Positions 38,427 through 46,874 of a DNA stretch of 64,000 nt are shown here, piece after piece. The stretch covers positions 1-64,000 of the forward strand of contig JAPSLC010000022.1 of assembly GCA_031181345.1 (NCBI GenBank), written 5' to 3'. Each line of letters starts with the position of its first letter. Position 1 is the first letter of the stretch. Position numbers and translations under genes: made by a program. Source of the stretch: Cupriavidus sp. (GTDB lineage Bacteria; Pseudomonadota; Gammaproteobacteria; Burkholderiales; Burkholderiaceae). Below the pieces are notes generated by a model. That model had not been told where the DNA came from and did no database searches. It worked only from the letters and a program-made list of their open reading frames with translations.

Positions 38427-39506
38427 TCAGTTCCCGCTGCCCTTCGCCAGCCGCCGCGCCTTCACCGCATTCGCCAGAATCTCCAGCACGCGCACCGAAT
38501 CGTCCCAGCCGATGCAGGCGTCGGTGACCGATTGGCCGTAGGTCAGCGAATCGATCGGCGCGCCCTGGACATGGTCCTGGCGGCCCGCGATCAGGTGGGA
38601 TTCGACCATCACGCCGATGATGCGGTCGTCGCCCGCGGCGAGTTGTTTACCGATGTCCTCGCAGACCGGGATCTGGTTCTCATGCTTCTTGCTGCTGTTG
38701 GCGTGCGAGGCATCGATCATCAGCCGCGCCGCGAGCCCGGCCTTGGAGATCGCGTCGCAGGCCTGCTGCACGCTGTCGGCGTCGTAGTTCGGGTTCTTGC
38801 CGCCGCGCAGGATGATGTGGCAGTCCTCGTTGCCCGAGGTCGACACGATCGCCGAATGGCCGCCCTTGGTGACCGACAGGAAGTGGTGCGGCTGCGACGC
38901 GGCCTTGATCGCATCGACCGCGATCTTGACGTTGCCGTCGGTGCCGTTCTTGAAGCCCACCGGGCACGACAGCCCCGATGCCAGCTCGCGATGCACTTGC
39001 GATTCGGTGGTACGCGCGCCGATCGCGCCCCAGCTGACCAGGTCGGCGATGTACTGCGGCGAAATCATGTCGAGGTATTCGGTGCCAGCCGGCAGGCCCA
39101 TCTCGCTGATATTGAGCAGCAGCTCGCGCGCGATGCGCAGGCCATCATTGATCTTGAAGCTGCCGTCCATGTGGGGATCGTTGATCAGCCCCTTCCAGCC
39201 GACCGTGGTGCGCGGCTTCTCGAAGTAGACCCGCATCACGACCTCGAGCTCGTTGCTGAAGCGATCGCGCTGGTCCTTGAGCAGCTTGGCGTATTCGAGC
39301 GCGGCGCGGGTGTCGTGGATCGAGCAGGGGCCGATGATGACGATCAGCCGGTCGTCCATGCCATGCAGGATGCGGTGCATCGCCTGGCGCGCGCCGTAGA
39401 TGACGTCCGACGCCTTCTCCGACAGCGAGAACTCGCGGATCAGGTGCGCCGGCGGCAGCAGCTCCTTCAGTTCGCGAATACGAAGGTCGTCGGTGTTCTT
39501 CAACAT
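38427..39506 (-). CDS. aroG: 3-deoxy-7-phosphoheptulonate (DAHP) synthase, AroF/AroG type
   Basis: 359 residues, class I DAHP synthase: LRIRELKELLPPAHLIREF at the start (feedback-sensing N terminus), IIGPCSIHD near 55, VYFEKPRTTVGWKGLINDP near 90, GFKNGTDGNVKIAVDA near 190 and IDASHANSSKKHENQ near 265. It condenses phosphoenolpyruvate and erythrose-4-phosphate, the first shikimate step. The full N-terminal region suggests feedback control by an aromatic amino acid. It is preceded by a Phe/Tyr leader peptide and attenuator, so transcription is probably also controlled by charged tRNA-Phe/tRNA-Tyr. Confidence 0.96.
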   Translation of the reverse strand: MLKNTDDLRIRELKELLPPAHLIREFSLSEKASDVIYGARQAMHRILHGMDDRLIVIIGPCSIHDTRAALEYAKLLKDQRDRFSNELEVVMRVYFEKPRTTVGWKGLINDPHMDGSFKINDGLRIARELLLNISEMGLPAGTEYLDMISPQYIADLVSWGAIGARTTESQVHRELASGLSCPVGFKNGTDGNVKIAVDAIKAASQPHHFLSVTKGGHSAIVSTSGNEDCHIILRGGKNPNYDADSVQQACDAISKAGLAARLMIDASHANSSKKHENQIPVCEDIGKQLAAGDDRIIGVMVESHLIAGRQDHVQGAPIDSLTYGQSVTDACIGWDDSVRVLEILANAVKARRLAKGSGN

Positions 39507-39572
39507 GATGGCTCCAGGTCTTGTCAGGTCGTGAGAGTGGGGTATTCGGGTGCGGCGGCGGGAAAGTCAGGC

Positions 39573-39601
39573 AAAAAAAAGCCGCCAGGTCTGCTGGCGG
39601 C
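39573..39601 (-). terminator. aroG attenuator terminator hairpin
   Basis: On the minus strand GCCGCCAG (39594-39601), a 5-base loop, and CTGGCGGC (39581-39588) are followed by eight T residues (39573-39580), a strong intrinsic terminator 66 bases before the aroG ATG and 23 bases after the leader peptide stop. The 5' arm (39593-39600, CCGCCAGC) can instead pair perfectly over 8 bp with GCTGGCGG in the leader coding sequence (39645-39652), which would prevent the terminator. Confidence 0.88.
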
Positions 39602-39624
39602 TTTTTTGCAATCTTGGGAGGCGC

Positions 39625-39696
39625 TTACGACTGATCCTCTCCTTCCGCCAGCGGTGCGAGATCGCTAAAAAAGTAAAAGTAAAACTTGGCGGACAT
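39625..39696 (-). CDS. Phe/Tyr leader peptide of the aroG attenuator (23 codons)
   Basis: A short frame ATG 39696 to TAA 39625. Codons 5-10 (39684-39667) read Phe-Tyr-Phe-Tyr-Phe-Phe, six aromatic codons in a row of 23. CCGCCA in codons 2-4 (39687-39692) can pair with TGGCGG in codons 16-18 (39645-39650), forming the pause hairpin. Stalling at the aromatic codons would cover that first segment and free the second to pair with the terminator arm. This is the classical attenuation logic of pheA and trp leaders. A clear ribosome site is not seen before the ATG, and an in-frame TGA lies upstream, so translation would be weak or leaderless-like. Confidence 0.8.
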   Translation of the reverse strand: MSAKFYFYFFSDLAPLAEGEDQS

Positions 39697-39808
39697 GCGG
39701 GGGAAGTGCGGTGATCAGTCGGTTATTTGAGGCGCTATCGAATCTGTACTGCTTCTATATCGCACGCCACGGAGCGTGCTGCGCCGGCGACGAAGCCACT
39801 TTATAGCC

Positions 39809-39841
39809 CGTTTCGGCACGCTTGGCAAGCGCGCCGAAACG
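39809..39841. terminator. Long hairpin downstream of tldD
   Basis: Arms 39809-39823 and 39827-39841 pair with one A-C mismatch (9 bp, mismatch, 5 bp) around a GGC loop. It lies about 57 bases past the tldD stop. No T-tract follows on the minus strand. It may end or stabilise the yhdP-nitrilase-tldD transcript. Confidence 0.6.
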
Positions 39842-39897
39842 CCCGGGCGGCGCCGGTTGTGGCGCCGGCGCAGCAGCGGCGCCGACGCGCGCGGCCG

Positions 39898-41358
39898 TCA
39901 GGCGGTGCCGCCCACCGTCATGTTCTCGATGCGCAGCGTCGGCTGGCCGACGCCCACCGGCACGCTCTGGCCTTCCTTGCCGCAGACGCCGACGCCGGAG
40001 TCCAGCCGCATGTCGTTGCCGATCATGGTGACGTCCTTCAGCGACTCGGGGCCGTTGCCGACCAGCGTCGCGCCCTTGACCGGCGCGGTGATCTTGCCGT
40101 CTTCGATCAGATAGGCCTCGCTGGCCGAGAACACGAACTTGCCGTTGGTGATGTCGACCTGGCCGCCGCCGAAGTTGACCGCATAGAGACCGCGCTTGAC
40201 GCTGGCGATGATCTCCTGCGGATCGCGGTCGCCGTTCAGCATGTAGGTATTGGTCATGCGCGGCATCGGCAGCGCGGCAAAGCTCTCGCGGCGCGCGTTG
40301 CCGGTCACCGGCATCTTCATCAGCCGCGCGTTCAGCGTGTCCTGGATATAGCCGCGCAGGATGCCGTCCTCGATCAGCGTGGTGCACTGGGTCGGGTTGC
40401 CCTCGTCGTCGAGGTTCAGCGAACCGCGGCGGCCCTCCAGCGTGCCGTCGTCGACCACGGTGACGCCCTTGGCCGCGACGCGCTCGCCCATGCGGCCCGC
40501 GAACGCCGACGAGCCCTTGCGGTTGAAGTCGCCTTCCAGCCCGTGGCCGACCGCCTCGTGCAGCAGCACGCCGGGCCAGCCCGGGCCGAGCACGACGGTC
40601 ATCGCGCCGGCCGGGGCGGGGCGCGCCTCCAGGTTGACCAGCGCCGACGACACCGCCTCGTCGACATAGCCGCGCAGCAGCTCGTCGGTGAAGTAGCCGT
40701 AGTGGTAGCGGCCGCCGCCGCCCGAGGTACCCATCTCGCGCCGGCCGTTCTGCTCGGCGATCACGGTGACCGACACGCGCACCAGCGGCCGCACGTCGGC
40801 GGCGATCACGCCGTCGCTGCGGGCGATCAGCACCACGTCATATTCGCCGGCCAGGCCTGCCATCACCTGCACGATGCGCGGATCCTTGGCGCGCGCCATC
40901 TTCTCGACGCGCTCGAGCAGCGCCACCTTCTCGGCCGCGGGCATCGAATCGAGCGGATCGTTGGGCGCGTACAGGTCGCGGCCGCCATGCGAGGCGAGCG
41001 AACCCGCCACCTTGGTGCGGCCGCTGCCGACCTTGCCGATGGTGCGGGTCGCGGCGCTGGCCTGCAGCAGCGCTTCCAGGCTGATCTCGTCGGAGTAGGC
41101 GAAGGCGGTGCGGTCGCCCGACACGGCGCGCACGCCGACGCCCTGGTCGATATTGAAGCTGCCCGACTTGACGATGCCTTCCTCGAGGCTCCAGGCCTCG
41201 CTGCGGGTGTACTGGAAATACAGGTCGGCGTAGTCGACCTTGTGCGTGAAGATGTCGGCCAGCACGCGCTGCAGCTGGGCCTCGTCAAGCCCGTACGGGT
41301 TCAGCAGCAGCTGCTGTGCGGTGGCGAGATTGCGGATTCCGAGATCGCCGGTATTCAT
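39898..41358 (-). CDS. tldD: Metalloprotease TldD
   Basis: 486 residues, TldD subunit of the TldD/TldE (PmbA) zinc protease. The metal site HEAVGH occurs in [18 protein letters not shown] near 255, with a later Cys in [12 protein letters not shown] near the C terminus. N-terminal half: [20 protein letters not shown], typical of the family. The partner PmbA is elsewhere. It trims unfolded or ribosomally made peptides. The start at 41358 (MNTGDLG) was chosen over a 29-residue low-complexity extension. Confidence 0.95.
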   Translation of the reverse strand: MNTGDLGIRNLATAQQLLLNPYGLDEAQLQRVLADIFTHKVDYADLYFQYTRSEAWSLEEGIVKSGSFNIDQGVGVRAVSGDRTAFAYSDEISLEALLQASAATRTIGKVGSGRTKVAGSLASHGGRDLYAPNDPLDSMPAAEKVALLERVEKMARAKDPRIVQVMAGLAGEYDVVLIARSDGVIAADVRPLVRVSVTVIAEQNGRREMGTSGGGGRYHYGYFTDELLRGYVDEAVSSALVNLEARPAPAGAMTVVLGPGWPGVLLHEAVGHGLEGDFNRKGSSAFAGRMGERVAAKGVTVVDDGTLEGRRGSLNLDDEGNPTQCTTLIEDGILRGYIQDTLNARLMKMPVTGNARRESFAALPMPRMTNTYMLNGDRDPQEIIASVKRGLYAVNFGGGQVDITNGKFVFSASEAYLIEDGKITAPVKGATLVGNGPESLKDVTMIGNDMRLDSGVGVCGKEGQSVPVGVGQPTLRIENMTVGGTA

Positions 41359-41475
41359 GAATGTCCTCTGTTGGATTCGGTGTCGCGCTGCCCGGCATCG
41401 GGCCGGCAGCCGCAAGGGTGGGGCGCCGGCTGGTGCGGCGCCCATGTGTTCGGTCGGGTACTACGGGTGTCCATG

Positions 41476-42354
<879 letters not shown>

Positions 42355-42380
42355 GGCGTTTCCTCGGCGCGATGGCGCAA

Positions 42381-45300
42381 TTACGGCATGTAGGACTGCT
42401 CGGGCTGGCGGCGGTCGGGGGCGCGACGTTGCCCGTCGGCGTTATTGTCGCCCACCTTGGCGATACGCGGCTCGGCCCAGCTTCCGGTGACCTTGTAGTG
42501 CTGCGTGAAGGCCTTGGAGAACTCGTCGGCGAACAGCAGCTGCGCGGCCAGCGTGCCGATGCCGAGCACCGGATTGATGAAGGCGGCGGCGACCGAGGCG
42601 GAGGTCGCGTTGATGCGCGGCACCAGCGCGACCTCGAGATCCTGCGTTTCCTGCGGGAGATTGGCACTGCCGGTCATCGCCGCGCTGACCTGCGGGCTCT
42701 TCAGGCGGAAGTCGCTGGTGCTGGCGATGCCATTCTCGATGGTGCCGGTCGCGCTGATCTCGTCGAATACCAGGCCCTGGCCGGCGATGCCGCGGAAGTC
42801 CAGCGTCACCAGCCGCATCACGCTCTGCAGGCTCAGCACGCCCAGCAGCTTGGCCGCCCCGGGCTCGACGCTGAGGATCTGGCCATTCTCCAGCTTCAGC
42901 GCCATGCGGCCGTTCAGCGAGGCATAGTCGATGGCCAGCGGCGAGCCGATCCAGCGGATGCGGCCCTCGAGCTTGCCCTTGCCGTCGCGCAGCGTGTGCG
43001 GCATGCCGAGCCGATCGAGCACGTCGCCGGCATTGCGCACGTCGACGTTGAAGCTCAGCAGCGTGCGGCGCTGGCCGCCGGCCTTGCCGCTGTCGCGCAC
43101 GCGGCGCGGCACGCGCCAGCTGCCCTGGCCGGTGAAGGTCGCGCCGGGCTGTTCCAGCGTCAGCGACTCCAGCGTCCAGACCGGTTCGCCATTGTCGAGC
43201 GCGCTGTGCGCCTTGACCTGCAGCTTGCCGAAGTCGTGGCCGCGCAGTTCGAATTGCTCGGCCTGCAGATCGATCGAGGGCAGTTCCTCGATCTGTCCGG
43301 CGAGCGCGTCAGCCACCTTGCTGGTGTCCTGGCTGTCGGGGATGTTCAGCCGCGACAGCCGCAGCGTCAGCGCGCCGCCGGGGCTGGACGGCACCGCGCG
43401 CCACTGCATCTGGCCGGCGATCTGGCGCGACTCGAGGCGGAACTGCCAGCCGGGATCGCCGGACTGCGGGGCGCGCACGGCGTCCAGCGTCACGTCGTCG
43501 AGCTCGCGGCCGAAGGCGAGCAGCGTGCGCGAACGCGCGGTGATGCGCTCCGGCAGATACGAGGCCATGACCGGCTCGCGTGCGCCGCCGCCCCTGTCGT
43601 TGGTGGGACCGTTGGCGGGGCCGTTCGTGGGACCGTTGGGGGCGCCGCTGGCGAGCGCCGCGCGCCAGCCGTCCAGATCGAAACGCTCGCCCGCGAGGGC
43701 GGCGGTCACCCCGGTGGCCGGCGTGGGCGCCGGCTGGCCGATGCCGATGCCGCCGTTGATCACCTCGACACCGCCAGCGCCACGGCGCAGCAGATAGCGT
43801 GCGTTGAGCATCGCGCCGTATTGCAGTTCGAGTTCTTCATGGCCCGCGCGTCCGGCCAGCGGGCGCAGCTCGAAGCGCAGCGGCGCGCTCTGCCCGGCCG
43901 GCTTGGCCAGCGGCGCCGGCAGATCGACCGCCATGCCGGCCAGATCCGCGGTGAACGAGATCACCGGCTGGCGTTCGCGCACGCCGATCACCGCCTGGTA
44001 GCTGGCATTGCCGTCGAAGCGGCGCGCCAGCGGGCTCAAGCCGGCGCTGGCGAGCGCCTCCCCGATGCCGCGCGAGTTGGCGCTGCCGGCTGCGGTCACG
44101 CGCACCGTGCCGTCGGACTGAGTGCCGCCGCTGGCGCGCACTTCGCCGCCGAGCAGGCGCGCCCGCACCGCATCGAGCTGGAAGCCGTGCTCGTTGAAGG
44201 CTACGGTGCCGGTGGCCCCGCCCAGCATCGGCAGGCCCGGCGCGAGCACCACGTCGTTGCCGGTCAGGCGGTACTGGCCCTCGACCTTGCTGTGGGTGGC
44301 ATCGGCCAGCGGCAGATCGAGCTTGAGCCGCAGTTCGCCATTGCCCTGGCCGCGTGCCTCGCCGGTGAAGTTGCCGGTCCACTCGCGCACCGGGCTGCTG
44401 GCGATATAGCGCAGGAAGCCCTGCATCGGGCCGCTGGCGCTGCCGTCCAGCGTCAGCCGTCCGCGGTGGTCGAGCTCGTCGATGCGGCCCTTGATGTCGC
44501 GCAGCGCCACGCCGGGCAGGCCCTGCACCGAGGCGCGCTCGACCGTCAACGCCATCGCGCCGCGCTCGAACTGCAGGCTGCCGTCGATCTCGGTGAACAG
44601 CGGCCACAGCGGCTTGCCGTCGGGGCCGTGCGGATCGATCTGATAGGACGCCTGCCGCAGCGGCACGTCGACGCGGAAGTCGCCATGCCGGGCCGCATCG
44701 CCATGGAAGGGAAAGTGGGCCAGATCGCCCTTGACCTGAAAGCGCACCGCCTCGGACTCGCCGCCGGCCAGCGCGCCGGCCAGGTAGTGGCGGGTGCTGG
44801 CGGGCACGTGCAGCGGCAGGTAGCGCGGCACGCGTGCGATCTGCGCGCGGCCGAGCTCGCCGTCGAGCTCGGCAATGCCGGCGTGGCCATCGCCGCCTTC
44901 GCGCCAGCTGCCGCGCACGGTGCCGGCCGTATCGGCGTTGGCAAAGCGGATGCCGTCGGTGCGCACCACCAGCTTGCCGGCTTCGCGGCGCCACTGGAAC
45001 GCACCGGCGAGTTCGCCGAAGGGCAGGCGCGGGTCTTCGAACACGCCGGGGAAGGTCAGCGTGGCCTGGGCGCCCTCGAAGCGCGCGCTGCCGCCCTGCT
45101 GGTCGAACGAGAAGTTGCCCGACAGGCCGCTGAAGCCGGGTACGCCCAGGTTCGCATGGCCGTCCTTGTCGAACGGCGGTTCGGCCGGCTGTTCGCGTAC
45201 CGACACGTTGCGCAGCGTGCCCTGGACCCGATAACGCGTCGGACCGCCCTGCCGCTGCAGCAGGCCGCCGCGCTCGCGGATCCAGTGGATGTCGAGGTTG

Positions 45301-46754
45301 TCGAGGCGGCCGGAGGGGCGCAGCGCGCGCACCTGACGGGCCAGCTCGGTATCGAGCGGCATCGCGGTCGAGAGCGCGCGCAGCGCGTCGAGGTCGAGCG
45401 TCGGCGCCTTCAGCGCCAGCCGCCGCAGCGCGCCGTTGTCGTCGCGCGCCCAGCGCAGCGTGACCCGCCGCATGCCTTCGCGCCAGGCGCCACCGTTCGC
45501 CTGGGCCTGCGCGCCGGCGGGCTCCCACAGCAGCGTGTCGACGGTCAGCTGGTTGTCGGCGCCTTCGCGCCGATGCAGCAGCAGGGCCTGCGACTGGTTC
45601 AGCCGCAAGGGCTCGGCCGCGCCGGCCAGGCGCAGATCGACCGCGTTGGCGCGCAGCCGCGCCTGGCTGCGCAGCAGCTCGCCATTGGCGAACTCGATGG
45701 TGCCGTCGCTGCTGAGCACGCCGCTGTCGACCCGCTCGAACAGGCTCAGATAGCGCTGCACCGCGGGCAGCTGCAGCTGGCCGATATCCCAGCTGGCCTG
45801 GCCGCGCCAGTTGCGCCAGTCGCCCGGCGCATGCAGATAGGTATGGCGAAAGGTGCCAGTGACCACCAGCGGACGCGCGGCCAGCGCGGCCGATCGCGCT
45901 TCCAGCCGCAGGTCGTGGCGGGCGCCGCTGCGGGTCGAGCGCAGCAGGATGTCGCCGACCTCCAGCACCGGCAGGCCGCGCTGCTCGTCGAGCCAGCGCA
46001 CCTTGCCGCCGGTCAGCGTGACCGAGCCCTGCGCCAGCAGCCAGTCGAGAAAGCGATGATCGTCGCCGCTGCTGTCCTGCGTGCGGACCGGCATGCCGGC
46101 GACCTCCAGCCGGCCCTGCGCGGAGCGGTGCACCAGCACGTCGGCGTGGTCGGCATCGAAGCGGGCGAAGCGCAGCTCCAGCGCGCCCAGCGAATGCCAC
46201 GACACTGCGCCCTGCAGCGTATCCGCCGACAGCAGCACGCGCTGCTGATCGTCGACCAGACGGACGCCGCGCGCACGGAAGGCCGGATGCCAGCCGTCCC
46301 ACGATGTCTCCAGCGCGGCGATGGTGAGATGTCCCGACAGCGCCTGCGAGCCGCGCTCCTCCAGCCAGGCGCGCGCGCCAGCGGCCTGGGGCCACAGCAC
46401 GAAGCGCATCAGCAGGAACAGCACCGCCGCGACCGCCGCCAGCGTGGCCCCGATGCGCAGCAGCCAGCGTGCGAGCCAGCCCCAGCACCGATGGCGCACT
46501 GCTGCCGCGACGGCGCGGCCGATGGCGCGCGGCGAGGCCTTCAGGGAGCGAATCAGCTGGCTGGCCCGGCGGCGCCAGCCGAAGGTCGAAAGCGGCTTGC
46601 CGGAGGATTGCGAGGTCGAGGAGATGGGGCCGGGACCCTGGGCCGCCGCGGCACCGGCGGCGGAACCTGCAGCGGAACCCGCCGGCCCTGGGGTTGCTGC
46701 CGCGCCGCTGGACGGGGTGGGGCGTTCGGCGGGTGGGGTGGCGCGGCTGGACAT
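42381..46754 (-). CDS. yhdP: YhdP/AsmA-like inner-membrane protein for envelope lipid transport
   Basis: 1457 residues with a low-complexity Ala/Pro/Ser N terminus (1-~60), one membrane segment (~105-125, LLRIGATLAAVAAVLFLLMRF), then a very long periplasmic region ending in the C-terminal AsmA-like domain (DLKSPQVSAAMTGSANLPQET near 1380). YhdP works with TamB and YdbH in moving phospholipid to the outer membrane. Start at 46754: a -35/-10-like pair (TTGGAG 46784-46789, GATAAT 46761-46766, 17-base spacer) ends only 6 bases before this ATG, implying a leaderless message. The frame stays open far upstream but only opposite glnE. Confidence 0.92.
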   Translation of the reverse strand: MSSRATPPAERPTPSSGAAATPGPAGSAAGSAAGAAAAQGPGPISSTSQSSGKPLSTFGWRRRASQLIRSLKASPRAIGRAVAAAVRHRCWGWLARWLLRIGATLAAVAAVLFLLMRFVLWPQAAGARAWLEERGSQALSGHLTIAALETSWDGWHPAFRARGVRLVDDQQRVLLSADTLQGAVSWHSLGALELRFARFDADHADVLVHRSAQGRLEVAGMPVRTQDSSGDDHRFLDWLLAQGSVTLTGGKVRWLDEQRGLPVLEVGDILLRSTRSGARHDLRLEARSAALAARPLVVTGTFRHTYLHAPGDWRNWRGQASWDIGQLQLPAVQRYLSLFERVDSGVLSSDGTIEFANGELLRSQARLRANAVDLRLAGAAEPLRLNQSQALLLHRREGADNQLTVDTLLWEPAGAQAQANGGAWREGMRRVTLRWARDDNGALRRLALKAPTLDLDALRALSTAMPLDTELARQVRALRPSGRLDNLDIHWIRERGGLLQRQGGPTRYRVQGTLRNVSVREQPAEPPFDKDGHANLGVPGFSGLSGNFSFDQQGGSARFEGAQATLTFPGVFEDPRLPFGELAGAFQWRREAGKLVVRTDGIRFANADTAGTVRGSWREGGDGHAGIAELDGELGRAQIARVPRYLPLHVPASTRHYLAGALAGGESEAVRFQVKGDLAHFPFHGDAARHGDFRVDVPLRQASYQIDPHGPDGKPLWPLFTEIDGSLQFERGAMALTVERASVQGLPGVALRDIKGRIDELDHRGRLTLDGSASGPMQGFLRYIASSPVREWTGNFTGEARGQGNGELRLKLDLPLADATHSKVEGQYRLTGNDVVLAPGLPMLGGATGTVAFNEHGFQLDAVRARLLGGEVRASGGTQSDGTVRVTAAGSANSRGIGEALASAGLSPLARRFDGNASYQAVIGVRERQPVISFTADLAGMAVDLPAPLAKPAGQSAPLRFELRPLAGRAGHEELELQYGAMLNARYLLRRGAGGVEVINGGIGIGQPAPTPATGVTAALAGERFDLDGWRAALASGAPNGPTNGPANGPTNDRGGGAREPVMASYLPERITARSRTLLAFGRELDDVTLDAVRAPQSGDPGWQFRLESRQIAGQMQWRAVPSSPGGALTLRLSRLNIPDSQDTSKVADALAGQIEELPSIDLQAEQFELRGHDFGKLQVKAHSALDNGEPVWTLESLTLEQPGATFTGQGSWRVPRRVRDSGKAGGQRRTLLSFNVDVRNAGDVLDRLGMPHTLRDGKGKLEGRIRWIGSPLAIDYASLNGRMALKLENGQILSVEPGAAKLLGVLSLQSVMRLVTLDFRGIAGQGLVFDEISATGTIENGIASTSDFRLKSPQVSAAMTGSANLPQETQDLEVALVPRINATSASVAAAFINPVLGIGTLAAQLLFADEFSKAFTQHYKVTGSWAEPRIAKVGDNNADGQRRAPDRRQPEQSYMP

Positions 46755-46874
46755 GCGCAGATTATCCGACAATACTAGCCGCTCTCCAATTCGAAGCCAG
46801 CCCGGGCGGCGTGACCGGTGGCGCATGGTTCCTCGCGCGGCGTTCCTCTGCCGCGATCCATCCAAGTGACAGGA

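Noticed and set aside
39541..39610. Terminator read simply as the end of the tldD transcript
   Set aside because: It may also stop tldD transcription, but the aromatic leader frame just before it and the perfect alternative pairing explain it better as the aroG attenuator.
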